Source: Bacteroidota bacterium
GTDB lineage: Bacteria > Bacteroidota > Bacteroidia > Cytophagales > Cyclobacteriaceae
NCBI GenBank assembly: GCA_018266055.1
Contig: JAFDYT010000003.1
Location: 1 to 41,258 of the forward strand
DNA length: 41,258 nucleotides
Direction of reading: 5' to 3'
Shown piece after piece: positions 33,091 to 41,258 of this stretch. A model generated the notes under the pieces. That model was not told the DNA's origin, made no database searches, and worked only from the letters and a program-made list of their open reading frames with translations. Positions within the stretch are counted from its first letter, which is position 1; each line of letters opens with the position of its first letter. The position numbers were made by a program, and so were the translations under genes.

Positions 33091-34716
33091 ATGCGATCAT
33101 TTTCTCTCTTCTTTTGTGTTCTCCTTTTCTTTTCGTGCAACACCAGGCAACAGACTTTTGATTTAATTATTCGTAACGGTCAGGTGTACGATGGTCGTGG
33201 AGGAAAACCCGTGCATACTGATGTGGGCATTAATGCCGATACCATTGCCTTTGTGGGCGAACTTTCAAACGCAGTAGGTAAAACCGAAATTGATGCCCAC
33301 GGACTTGCTGTGGCACCCGGGTTTATCAACATGCTGAGTTGGGCCGATGGCTCTTTGATTCAAGACGGCCGATCGATGAGCGACATAAAACAAGGAGTAA
33401 CGCTTGAAGTATTTGGCGAAGGCTGGAGTCCCGGTCCGCGCAAAAAGAAAAACAAAAACGATACCACCTGGGAATCGCTCGGTGAGTACTTCAGCTATCT
33501 CGAAAAGAAAAAAGTAAGTCCCAACTTCGCTTCGTTTGTTGGGGCGACTACGGTGCGATCGTATGTGCTGGGTTTTGAGAACAGAAAGCCAACGGCCGCT
33601 GAACTCACGGAGATGAAACAACTGGTAGAAGTGGCTATGAAAGAAGGCGCCATGGGCGTAGGCTCGTCGCTCATATATGCTCCTGCGGATTATGCATCCA
33701 CTGAAGAATTAATTGAATTGTGTAAGACCGCTTCGTCTTTTGGCGGAATTTACATCACGCACATGCGAAGCGAGAGCGACAAAATTTTCCGTGCACTCAA
33801 CGAAACATTTCGTATTGCCAAAGAAGCCAACATCCCCGCTGAAATTTATCATTTGAAAATCAATAACACGTGGAACTGGAATAAAGTGGACACGGTGATT
33901 GCAAAAATCGACAGCGCGCAGAAGGCCGGGCTTAAGATCACTGCCGACATGTATACGTACAATGCCAGCGGCACAGGCCTTACAGCGAGGCTTCCTACGT
34001 GGGTGCAGGAAGGCGGCATCAAAGCCATGTGTGCACGACTCAAAAATCCGGCGATACGAAAACGAGTATTGCGCGAACTAGAACTCGGCATTCCTACCAA
34101 AAACTCTGATCCGAAAGATGTTATGGTGATGGGCTTTAGGAAAGACTCGCTGAATAAGCGATATGCCGGCAAACGATTGAATGAGATTGCGAGGCTTCAC
34201 GGAAAGTCAGCCAACGAAACCTTACTCGATCTGGTCATCGCCGATCGTTCTTCGATCCCTACCATTTTCTTTTTAATTTCTGAAGACAACGTGAAGCGCA
34301 TGCTTCAACTTCCGTATGTGAGCATTTGCTCGGATGCCGCCTCAATTCCGGCAGAAAAACCATTTACCGATGCTTCAACACATCCGCGTACTTACGGTAG
34401 TTTCGCGCGACTGCTTGGCAAGTACGTGCGCGACGAAAAAATAATGTCCTTGGAAGAAGCGATTCGTCGACTTACTTCATTGCCGGCTTCTAATCTTAAG
34501 CTACAAAAAAGAGGAAGCCTTACCACGGGCAATTATGCAGACGTTGTGGTTTTCGATCCTTCCACTATCAAAGACAACGCCACGTTTGAAAACTCCCATG
34601 CCTATGCACAAGGAGTTCAGCACGTGTTGGTAAATGGCGTACCAGTTTTAAAAGACGGTAATCATACAGGACAGATGCCAGGCCGTTGTGTGCGCGGCTC
34701 CGGCTATAAAAAATAG
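33091..34716 (+). CDS. N-acyl-D-amino-acid deacylase-like lipoprotein (amidohydrolase fold)
   Basis: The 541-residue product has a lipobox (LFFSC near residue 16), then the D-aminoacylase fold (FDLIIRNGQVYDGRGG). Three of the expected metal residues are seen: His in THMRSE, His in IYHLKIN and Asp in CSDAAS. The N-terminal HxH of the family (normally GFIDxHxH) is replaced by GFINMLSWAD, and the bridging Cys (normally VxGNCGxS) by VFGEGWSPGP. A one-metal or altered-metal enzyme is therefore likely; I have seen this NMLSWA form in annotated family members. The start at 33091 gives a clean lipoprotein signal. It follows the M15 gene by 22 bases. Confidence 0.85.
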   Translation: MRSFSLFFCVLLFFSCNTRQQTFDLIIRNGQVYDGRGGKPVHTDVGINADTIAFVGELSNAVGKTEIDAHGLAVAPGFINMLSWADGSLIQDGRSMSDIKQGVTLEVFGEGWSPGPRKKKNKNDTTWESLGEYFSYLEKKKVSPNFASFVGATTVRSYVLGFENRKPTAAELTEMKQLVEVAMKEGAMGVGSSLIYAPADYASTEELIELCKTASSFGGIYITHMRSESDKIFRALNETFRIAKEANIPAEIYHLKINNTWNWNKVDTVIAKIDSAQKAGLKITADMYTYNASGTGLTARLPTWVQEGGIKAMCARLKNPAIRKRVLRELELGIPTKNSDPKDVMVMGFRKDSLNKRYAGKRLNEIARLHGKSANETLLDLVIADRSSIPTIFFLISEDNVKRMLQLPYVSICSDAASIPAEKPFTDASTHPRTYGSFARLLGKYVRDEKIMSLEEAIRRLTSLPASNLKLQKRGSLTTGNYADVVVFDPSTIKDNATFENSHAYAQGVQHVLVNGVPVLKDGNHTGQMPGRCVRGSGYKK

Positions 34717-35466
34717 TTACACTACTCTCTTCCTGATTTGCTTGGCGTATGTGCGGCTCACCGGAAAACTTTTTCCGCTTTGCATTTTCACCACCATGCC
34801 GCCATTAAAGTGGCGCTCAATTTCTTTGAGGTAACTTATGTTCACAATCGTGGACCGATGCACTCGAATGAACTTATCCGGGTTCATGATCTCTTCCAGT
34901 TTGCCAATGCCAGATGAGCTCACAAACTGATCGTTTTTGGTAGTGATGATCGTGTAATCGCCGGAAGCCTCGAGGTGTAAAATTTCTTCTACCGGAAGGC
35001 TGTACAGTTTTTCTGATTTCTGCACAAACACATGCGATTCAAAAGACGTCCGATCGCGCTCAGGACGCAAGCTGCCAAGCAAGTCTTCGAGATGACCTGC
35101 TTCCAGTTTCTTTCTTTTCAATGCACGGTCCACCGCCACTTTAAACCGTTCGAGATCCAACGGCTTCAGGAGATAATCGACCGCATTCTTTTCAAAAGCC
35201 TGAATAGCATACTGATCGTACGCCGTGGTAAAGATCACGTAAGGCTCGTGGTTGATGTCTTCAAGTACTTCAAAACCAGTCATACCAGGCATTTGCACAT
35301 CCAGAAAAATGAGTTCCGGTTTAAGCTTGTCGATCAACGCCACAGCTTCCGTTCCGTTGCTGGCATCGCCCACGATTTCAATCTCAGGAAAATTCTCAAG
35401 AAACTCATGGAGCAGTTCGCGCGCCAGTTTCTCATCATCGATAATAAGGCAGGTAGTTTGATTCAT
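34717..35466 (-). CDS. LytTR family response regulator
   Basis: The 249-residue product has a receiver domain with acidic residues DDEKLAREL and the phospho-acceptor Asp in LIFLDVQMPG near residue 56, the switch Thr/Lys in TTAYDQY and LLKPLD, then a LytTR DNA-binding domain (EILHLEASGDYTIITTKND, then KFIRVHRSTIVNISYLKEI). LytTR proteins bind direct repeats upstream of target genes as dimers. Its start overlaps the sensor stop by four bases (ATGA). Its stop abuts the convergent deacylase stop. Targets are unknown. Confidence 0.94.
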   Translation of the reverse strand: MNQTTCLIIDDEKLARELLHEFLENFPEIEIVGDASNGTEAVALIDKLKPELIFLDVQMPGMTGFEVLEDINHEPYVIFTTAYDQYAIQAFEKNAVDYLLKPLDLERFKVAVDRALKRKKLEAGHLEDLLGSLRPERDRTSFESHVFVQKSEKLYSLPVEEILHLEASGDYTIITTKNDQFVSSSGIGKLEEIMNPDKFIRVHRSTIVNISYLKEIERHFNGGMVVKMQSGKSFPVSRTYAKQIRKRVV

Positions 35467-36581
35467 AGGTTTACGTTTTCTTTTCCATTCACAGCATTCA
35501 CTTTCTTAAAAGCTTCTTTGTCTTCTATAAAAAAATTCACCGAATATCCATTGTCATTGGCACGTACGCGCAGCCGCGATTGTGGGCCGAAATAACTTTT
35601 CAATCGCAAATCCGTGTTCGACATTCCTATGCCGCTTGAGGTTCCATCCATTACTTTTTTTGCATTCACGCCAAGTCCATTGTCTTTCACTTCAAAAAAG
35701 ATAATGCTGCCTGATCTTCTTACCGTCAGGAAAATCGTACCTCCTTCCTGCTTGGGGCCAATGCCGTATTTAATTGAGTTTTCAATCAGCGGTTGCAAAA
35801 TCATTGGCGGTACTTTCGCTGTAAGGCAAGTTGGGTCGATGTCTCGTTCAAATTTCAATCGGTCGCCAAAACGCACTTGCTGTATCCTCACATAGCTTTC
35901 GATGAATTCTATTTCCTTGGACAGCATCACCATCTGCTCGCTGTGCGCGTCGAGCGCGTAGCGAAATACATCCGACAGTTGTGTAATCACTTTTCGCGCC
36001 TGCTCTTTGCTGCTGTGAATTAATGTGCTGATCGAATTAAGCGTGTTGAAGAGAAAGTGAGGATTGATCTGCGATTTGAGCAACGAAATCTGCATCTCGC
36101 GATTCTTGATGGCGAGCTCGCTTTTTTCCTGCTCCTGTTGCTGCAACCCTTGGAAGTAACGGATCACATAATACACACCCACCGTAATAATGTATTGGTC
36201 ATGAAAGCGAAGCGCATCCCAACTCATCAGATTGGTCATGTATTCTTTCCAATTCTCGAAATAGACCAAGCCATCCATATAGTCGTCGAAGAAATACGAC
36301 AGCGTGCCCATGGTCATGAAGAAAACAAAAATGCCAAAAAGGTGCCCTACCACTTGCACAATCAGCCTGAACCGAATCAACAAATGGGCCCACAAAAAAA
36401 TCAGTACGATAAAAATGCAGAGCGCTTCAAACAGGAAAAACGCATTCCACAAAACATAAAATTCAGGGTTAACAAAGCGCCACTCCATGAGCCCGCTGAT
36501 GGCGAAGTTGATAAAATACCACGCGCAAATCAGACCGTAAGCTTGTCTCCAGATTTTGGGTATTTTATCTAATATTCTCAA
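35463..36581 (-). CDS. LytS-like sensor histidine kinase
   Basis: The 372-residue product has about four membrane helices (residues 15-150), a short coiled segment rich in Gln/Glu, and a His_kinase domain with the phospho-His in KSQINPHFLFNTLNSISTLI near residue 175. The ATPase domain has PPMILQPLIENSIKYGI (N-box) and VKDNGLGV with SSGIGMSNTDLRL. It has no recognised periplasmic sensor domain. It is coupled to the LytTR regulator gene by a four-base overlap, so the two form one system. Confidence 0.93.
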   Translation of the reverse strand: MRILDKIPKIWRQAYGLICAWYFINFAISGLMEWRFVNPEFYVLWNAFFLFEALCIFIVLIFLWAHLLIRFRLIVQVVGHLFGIFVFFMTMGTLSYFFDDYMDGLVYFENWKEYMTNLMSWDALRFHDQYIITVGVYYVIRYFQGLQQQEQEKSELAIKNREMQISLLKSQINPHFLFNTLNSISTLIHSSKEQARKVITQLSDVFRYALDAHSEQMVMLSKEIEFIESYVRIQQVRFGDRLKFERDIDPTCLTAKVPPMILQPLIENSIKYGIGPKQEGGTIFLTVRRSGSIIFFEVKDNGLGVNAKKVMDGTSSGIGMSNTDLRLKSYFGPQSRLRVRANDNGYSVNFFIEDKEAFKKVNAVNGKENVNL

Positions 36582-36708
36582 GCAATGAGGTGATTTAAAA
36601 GTTATCGATGAAGCGCTGTCAAGAACGCGAAATTCCGCTGATAAAGTTAATCAATTGGCCGTATTGGCGACCAACGGTAAGTAACGATCGCCCAATGGTA
36701 TTTTTGAG

Positions 36709-36716
36709 TGGTCAGA
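36709..36716 (+). promoter_or_regulatory. -7 box before the CarboxypepD_reg gene
   Basis: TATTTTTG is a perfect TAnnTTTG box. It predicts a start near 36723, which rules out the longest open-frame start at 36708 and allows starts at 36738 or 36759. Confidence 0.4.
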
Positions 36717-36758
36717 AAACTAAGATGCAACTTCACAATGTTGTACCTTTCGAAATCC

Positions 36759-37964
36759 ATGAAGTCACTCTTTAGTCTTTTTTTCTTGTTCGTAATCGTC
36801 GGTGTTTACGCCCAGCAGATTACCATCACAGGCAAGGTGATTGATCGCGAAACCAAAGAGCCCCTGCCGTATGCTTCGGTGGGTATCAACGGAAAGCCAA
36901 TCGGTCTGATCAGCAACGAGCAGGGCGAGTTTGATTTTCACATTCCGGCCGATTTGCGCAACGACATCCTGGCGGTAAACATGCTCGGCTATCAGATTTA
37001 CGAAGCCCCGGTGTGGTCGCTGCTCAGCACCGAGCGGGTTGTGATTGAGATGCAAGCTGCCTCCGTATTATTAAAAGAAGTCATCGTGACGGACTCGCTG
37101 CGTGGCGGCGAAATCCTTAAGCTCGCCCTCTCGAAGATTGAAGAAAATTATCCTGCTCAACCGTTTCAGATGGATGGATTTTATCGCGACGTAAAAAAAA
37201 TGGGTGGCACCTACATCTCTCTGCTCGAAGCCGCGGTAAAAATCTACGACGATGATTATCGCGCCCCAAGAAATAAATTCAAACTTCGTGAACGGGTCGC
37301 TTTGCTTGAGGTTAGGCGCAGTCTCGGATACTCCAGCAAGTTCACGACCTTCTTCGACAAGGATAATTTGCTTGAGGATTTACTGTTGAATAACAACGTG
37401 CGCTACCGTCAGTTTCCTGATGAGGAAGAATTTTTCAACAGCCTTGATCTTGAACCGGACTCGTACTATAACGGACGCGAGGTGTTTGTGATTTCCAACT
37501 CACAGGATTATTCCTTGCGGGTTTACGTTGACAAAAAGACCTACGGCATCGTGCATCTGGAATATACCAACGATCATCAGGAAAAACTGGAACGAAAGAG
37601 CGGTCTGGAAAGTCGGTTCGTTAAAATCAAACGTATTATTGATTTTAAATTCTTCGAGGAAAAATTATTTCTCAATTATTTGAGCGTGATCTCGCAGGTA
37701 AATTGGTATGACGACGACACGGGTGAGCTTAAATTTGAAACCGAGTTGTTTCGTCAGTTACTTATCAACCACATTTACCCCAAAGCGAAAAACAGAATCA
37801 GCTTCGGGCAAAAGATGAGGAGCTATGGCCTGCAGTATCAGGATCTTCCGTACAACAAAAAGTTTTGGGACAATTACAACGTGATCAAAGAAAGTCCGCT
37901 CGACACGAAAATTATCCAAGACCTTGAGCGCGAGCTGCCGCTGGAGAAGCAGTTTAAAGAATAG
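36759..37964 (+). CDS. Carboxypeptidase-regulatory-like domain protein
   Basis: The 401-residue exported protein starts with a signal peptide (MKSLFSLFFLFVIVGVYAQ). It continues with a CarboxypepD_reg-like beta-sandwich (residues 20-105: ITGKVIDRETKEPLPYASV, then GLISNEQGEFDFHIP), as found in front of many Bacteroidota outer-membrane proteins. The remaining 300 residues resemble other uncharacterised Bacteroidota proteins of this layout, and I assign no function. ATG 36759 starts the signal peptide directly; ATG 36738 would add seven residues. The gene converges on rfaE1 with one base between the stops. Confidence 0.82.
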   Translation: MKSLFSLFFLFVIVGVYAQQITITGKVIDRETKEPLPYASVGINGKPIGLISNEQGEFDFHIPADLRNDILAVNMLGYQIYEAPVWSLLSTERVVIEMQAASVLLKEVIVTDSLRGGEILKLALSKIEENYPAQPFQMDGFYRDVKKMGGTYISLLEAAVKIYDDDYRAPRNKFKLRERVALLEVRRSLGYSSKFTTFFDKDNLLEDLLLNNNVRYRQFPDEEEFFNSLDLEPDSYYNGREVFVISNSQDYSLRVYVDKKTYGIVHLEYTNDHQEKLERKSGLESRFVKIKRIIDFKFFEEKLFLNYLSVISQVNWYDDDTGELKFETELFRQLLINHIYPKAKNRISFGQKMRSYGLQYQDLPYNKKFWDNYNVIKESPLDTKIIQDLERELPLEKQFKE

Positions 37965-37965
37965 G

Positions 37966-38949
37966 TCAGCGCGAAAACTCTTTAATCGCTTCGCGAGTCA
38001 GTTCATTTTTATCGATTGGCACAACGCCTACATGCTGGCATACCAAACCTCCTGCGAGATTGCTCAGCGCAGCTATTATCTTCGGTTCGAGGCGAAGCGC
38101 CGTGCACAACGCCGCTACGCTCACCACAGTATCGCCCGCTCCGGAAACATCAGCGATCTCACGCGGATGAGCCGGAAGCTTTACTTTCGCATTTTCAAAA
38201 TCAATGTAAACACCAAACTCCGATAGCGTTACCATTACCCCTTTGGCGTTGAGTTTTTCTTTCAGTGCGCGCGCTGCCTGCTCCACCTGACTTTGATTGG
38301 ATGCGCTGACCTCGATCTTCAGCCCCTCTCGCAATTCCTTTAAGTTGGGCTTGAACAAGGTGACGCCCTGATAGGCAAGGAAATTTCTTTTCTTCGGATC
38401 TACGACTGTAGGGATATTATTTTTTTGTGCCAACGCAACGGCATTCTCTATGATAGAAGCATTGAGGCATCCTTTGTCGTAATCTTCAAAGATTACTACC
38501 TGGCATGTGGGCAGTAATTTTTCAATTCGCGAAAGCAATTCTTTTTGCTCCGCCTCTGTCGCATTCTGATCCGACTCTTCATCTACTCTTACCACATGCT
38601 GGTGGCTGGCGATGACGCGAGTCTTGACCGTAGTGGGGCGATCATTGCTGATCACGATGCCCTCCGAAGTAATATTATTTTCAGAAAGGCGCTGCGTTAG
38701 TTTTTTTCCATCATCGTCGTTGCCGATAAGTGCACAGAGCACCGGGCTTGCGCCGAGCGAAAGGATATTCAACGCCACATTGGCTGCACCACCCAGGCGA
38801 AAGTCTTTCTTCTTTACATTGATGATCGGCACTGGCGCCTCCGGCGAGATACGCTCCACAGCTCCCCAGATATAACTGTCGAGCATGACGTCGCCCACAA
38901 TCAGCACCCGAAGGCCTGCAAATGAATCTATTGTTTTTTGAATATCCAT
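37966..38949 (-). CDS. rfaE1: D-glycero-beta-D-manno-heptose-7-phosphate kinase
   Basis: This PfkB-family kinase phosphorylates heptose-7-phosphate at C1 during ADP-heptose synthesis for LPS core. The 327-residue product matches domain I of bifunctional RfaE/HldE: VLIVGDVMLDSYIWGAVERI near residues 15-34, ISPEAPVPIINV, LGGAANVALN near residue 52, and the catalytic DVSGAGDT near 270. The nucleotidyltransferase half (domain II) is absent, so a separate RfaE2 is expected elsewhere. It lies 43 bases downstream of the aminotransferase gene on the same strand and may be co-transcribed. Confidence 0.92.
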   Translation of the reverse strand: MDIQKTIDSFAGLRVLIVGDVMLDSYIWGAVERISPEAPVPIINVKKKDFRLGGAANVALNILSLGASPVLCALIGNDDDGKKLTQRLSENNITSEGIVISNDRPTTVKTRVIASHQHVVRVDEESDQNATEAEQKELLSRIEKLLPTCQVVIFEDYDKGCLNASIIENAVALAQKNNIPTVVDPKKRNFLAYQGVTLFKPNLKELREGLKIEVSASNQSQVEQAARALKEKLNAKGVMVTLSEFGVYIDFENAKVKLPAHPREIADVSGAGDTVVSVAALCTALRLEPKIIAALSNLAGGLVCQHVGVVPIDKNELTREAIKEFSR

Positions 38950-38992
38950 GATGACCGGCAGTTCACCGATTAATACATTGAATTATCCTTAG

Positions 38993-40186
38993 TTATTTCA
39001 ACGTGGCCAGCGCCGCTTTCATCCGCTTCATCGCTTCTACAAGATCTTTCTCTGAGGCCGCGTATGAAAGGCGTACACAATTTTCATCGCCGAATGCTCC
39101 GCCTGGCACGAGCGACACATGGCCTTTCTCCAACATCCACAGGCAAAAATCGTCGCTGTTCTTAACGGTGGTTGTGCCATCCGATTTTCCGAAGAATGAA
39201 CTTACATCGGGGAAAAAGTAAAACGCACCTTGCGGGTAGTTGGCTTTCACGCCTGGGATTTCTTTCAGCAAATTGTAAACTATGTCTCTGCGCTTGTGGT
39301 ATTCACTTACCATGTTCTTGGTCGGCGCCAAGTCGCCGGTAATGGCCGCCAACGCGCCGCGCTGCGAAATAGAGCAGTTAGCCGACGTGATCTGACCTTG
39401 CACTTTGTTGCTTCCATCGGCGATCCACTTTGGAGCAGCGATGTAGCCCACGCGCCATCCGGTCATGGCATATCCTTTGGCAAAGCCATTCACTGTAATC
39501 GTGCGCTCAAACATTCCCGGTAAGGAAGCCATACTCGTTTGGTCGCCAGTGAAGTTGATGTGCTCATAAATTTCATCGGCAATCACGAGCAGTCCTTCGT
39601 GCTTAAATACTACCGCTGCGATTGCTTCCAATTCTTTTTTAGAAAAAACAGAGCCGGTAGGATTACAAGGCGAAGAGAATATAATAGCCTTGGTCTTTTT
39701 GGTGATGGCCGCCTCCACTTGCTGCGCCGTCACTTTAAAATCATTTTCAATAGTGCCCTTCACCAGCACGGGTGTGGCTTCGGTGAGGCGCACGAGCGCG
39801 TCGTAACTTACCCAAAATGGTGAAAAGATAATCACTTCGTCGCCGGGGTTGAGCAGCGCAAGCATCACGTTGGCAATGGATTGCTTCGCACCGTTGGACA
39901 CTACAATATTCTCGGCCTTGTAAGGCACGTTATTTTCTTTTTGATATTTAGCGGCAATGGCTTCGCGCAAATCTTGATACCCAGCCACCGGAGGATAGGA
40001 AAAATACTTGCCGTCGTCAATCGCTTTCTTGGCAGCTTCGCAGATAAACTGAGGTGTCTTAAAATCAGGCTCGCCCAAGCTTAAGCTGATGACATCGATG
40101 CCGCGGTTCTTAAATTCGCGGGCTTTGGCCGCCATGGCCAACGTGGCCGATTCTTCTATGGCGTTGATACGATTGGAAAGTGACAT
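38993..40186 (-). CDS. Pyridoxal-phosphate aminotransferase (AspB-like, class I)
   Basis: This is a 397-residue aminotransferase of the fold type I, subgroup Igamma type. It carries ISLSLGEPDFKTP near residue 34, NPTGSVFSKKEL near 171, the ADEIYEHI Asp-x-x-Tyr that holds the cofactor ring, the PLP Lys in NGFAKGYAMTGWRVGY near residue 236, and VRLSYAAS near the end with the carboxylate-binding Arg. Aspartate or a related amino acid is the likely substrate. The frame is open to 40228, but a -7 box at 40211-40218 lies inside that extension, so ATG 40186 is chosen. Confidence 0.92.
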   Translation of the reverse strand: MSLSNRINAIEESATLAMAAKAREFKNRGIDVISLSLGEPDFKTPQFICEAAKKAIDDGKYFSYPPVAGYQDLREAIAAKYQKENNVPYKAENIVVSNGAKQSIANVMLALLNPGDEVIIFSPFWVSYDALVRLTEATPVLVKGTIENDFKVTAQQVEAAITKKTKAIIFSSPCNPTGSVFSKKELEAIAAVVFKHEGLLVIADEIYEHINFTGDQTSMASLPGMFERTITVNGFAKGYAMTGWRVGYIAAPKWIADGSNKVQGQITSANCSISQRGALAAITGDLAPTKNMVSEYHKRRDIVYNLLKEIPGVKANYPQGAFYFFPDVSSFFGKSDGTTTVKNSDDFCLWMLEKGHVSLVPGGAFGDENCVRLSYAASEKDLVEAMKRMKAALATLK

Positions 40187-40210
40187 TGGAATAGATAATT
40201 TTTTGCAGCG

Positions 40211-40218
40211 CAAAAATA
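40211..40218 (-). promoter_or_regulatory. -7 box before the aminotransferase gene
   Basis: TATTTTTG on the minus strand is a perfect TAnnTTTG box. It predicts a start near 40204, 18 bases before ATG 40186. No clear TTG is seen at 19-21 bases. Confidence 0.42.
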
Positions 40219-40386
40219 AGTAATTCATTTGAGGGCACCGTATCCTTTTTTGCTCCCATTAATCGAATTGGCAAATGGTTGTTAGCCTGCAACACACGGA
40301 CTATCACTTTCTTTTTTTGATTGTCTGCTTTTAGTTTGGTTTTGGTTGTGGAGCCTCTTAATTTGTTAGCCTTTTATTAACCCGCT

Positions 40387-41258
40387 ATGGAAATTGTACG
40401 AAGCCAATCTGACTATGTAGAAGCTCACCAACAAAGCGTAGCCGATCCGGAGAAATTCTGGGCCGGTGTAGCCGAAGATTTCACCTGGAAAAAGAAATGG
40501 GATAAAACGTTGGAATGGGATTTCCATAAACCCGAAGTAAAATGGTTTATCGGCGGCAAGCTCAACATCACCGAAAACTGTATCGATAGGCACTTGGCCA
40601 CACGCGCCAACCAGACGGCAATTGTATGGGAGTCGAACGATCCCAAGGAACATTTTCGCAAAATCACTTATCAGGAATTATCCGACGAAGTAAACAAGGT
40701 GGGCAACATGCTTCGCGCACACGGCATCAAAAAGGGTGACCGCGTGTGCATCTACATGCCGATGGTGCCCGAGGCCGCTTACGCGATGCTCGGCTGCGCC
40801 CGAATAGGTGCGGTTCACTCCGTGGTCTTTGCGGGATTTTCATCAGGGTCGCTGGTGGATCGGATCAACGACTCGCAATGTAAAATGGTGCTCACCTCCG
40901 ATGGCGCCTTTCGCGGCGACAAGCGCATTGACCTCAAAGCCATCGTTGACAATGCCATTGAAAAATGCCCGTCGGTAGAAACAGTGCTTGTACTGGAGCG
41001 CACCAAATCGCACCCGGCCATGAAACACGGCCGCGACTTCTGGTGGGAAGCTGAAATGAAAAAGGTAGGTAACGTATGCGAGCCCGAAGTGATGGACGCT
41101 GAAGATATGCTGTTCATTCTTTACACCTCAGGCAGCACCGGCAAACCCAAAGGCATGGTACACACCTGCGGCGGCTACATGGTATATGTGAATTATACGT
41201 TCCGCACAGTATTTCAATATCGCGAAAGCAAATTGTATTGGTGCACCGCCGACATCGG
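40387..41258 (+). CDS. acs: Acetyl-CoA synthetase, 5' part
   Basis: Acs activates acetate to acetyl-CoA through acetyl-AMP. The 290 residues present cover the N-terminal part of a protein that is normally about 630-650 residues; the gene runs off the right edge. It has the N-terminal ACAS segment (PEKFWAGVAEDFTWKKKWD and KWFIGGKLNITENCIDRHL), GCARIGAVHSVVFAGFS near residue 138, and the AMP-binding P-loop YTSGSTGKPKG from residue 246. The C-terminal domain with the acetylated regulatory Lys lies outside the window. The 200 bases before it hold no other gene and no convincing consensus promoter. Confidence 0.95.
   Translation, partial: MEIVRSQSDYVEAHQQSVADPEKFWAGVAEDFTWKKKWDKTLEWDFHKPEVKWFIGGKLNITENCIDRHLATRANQTAIVWESNDPKEHFRKITYQELSDEVNKVGNMLRAHGIKKGDRVCIYMPMVPEAAYAMLGCARIGAVHSVVFAGFSSGSLVDRINDSQCKMVLTSDGAFRGDKRIDLKAIVDNAIEKCPSVETVLVLERTKSHPAMKHGRDFWWEAEMKKVGNVCEPEVMDAEDMLFILYTSGSTGKPKGMVHTCGGYMVYVNYTFRTVFQYRESKLYWCTADI

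Noticed and set aside
40316-40344. acs promoter (TTTG then TGGTTTTG)
   Set aside because: The -7 box lacks its key A and the spacer is 17 bases, which is too weak to report as a feature.

Overview
The window is a piece of chromosome from a Bacteroidota bacterium, most likely of the order Cytophagales. Evidence: promoters of the Bacteroidota type (TTG, 19-20 bases, TAnnTTTG) in front of the 16S rRNA gene, rpsP, sucA and a tRNA-Ser locus; clade-typical families (DUF2480, DUF5916, CarboxypepD_reg-like protein, LytS/LytTR pair, S16 with a long Ala/Glu tail); and almost no Shine-Dalgarno sequences. The species cannot be fixed from this sequence.

Layout. 1-236 is the 5' end of a 16S rRNA gene on the minus strand, with a leader of about 310 bases and a promoter near 554-583. 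676-4187 is a tight minus-strand operon, rpmH, rnpA, S41 protease, tsaB, DUF2480, which ends just upstream of the rRNA promoter. 4340-13400 holds an orphan FecE-like ATPase, an amino-acid permease, a serine-hydrolase lipoprotein, an ABC-F protein, clpC and a WbqC-family gene. 13444-17990 holds a dimethylformamidase-like lipoprotein, a Sua5-family gene, and the operon mltG, thioesterase, YihY. 17993-18980 is the most unusual stretch: one intact tRNA-Ser(UGA), three tRNA-Ser-derived copies that share the same two alterations, and a small AT-rich GIY-YIG nuclease gene. 19052-26633 holds a DUF5916 protein, a CAT-type permease, tRNA-Lys(CUU), an M1 peptidase and a histidine kinase. 26760-27840 is rimM and rpsP. 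28088-34716 is sucA, sucB, an M15 peptidase and a D-aminoacylase-like lipoprotein in one run. 34717-36581 is a LytS/LytTR two-component pair. 36759-41258 holds a CarboxypepD_reg protein, rfaE1, an aminotransferase and the 5' part of acs.

How the genes work together. Translation and RNA maturation are well represented (16S, L34, S16, RnpA, RimM, TsaB and a Sua5-type enzyme of the t6A pathway, two intact tRNAs). Central carbon metabolism is represented by the two specific subunits of 2-oxoglutarate dehydrogenase and acetyl-CoA synthetase. MltG, the M15 peptidase and possibly the D-aminoacylase-like protein concern the cell wall, and RfaE1 supplies LPS heptose.

The best candidate for something undescribed is the tRNA-Ser-derived element at 18050-18863. 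Three copies all lack the 5' strand of the D-stem and all carry a 22-base, hairpin-capable insert at the same point of the anticodon loop. A GIY-YIG nuclease gene lies between the copy next to the tRNA promoter and the intact tRNA.
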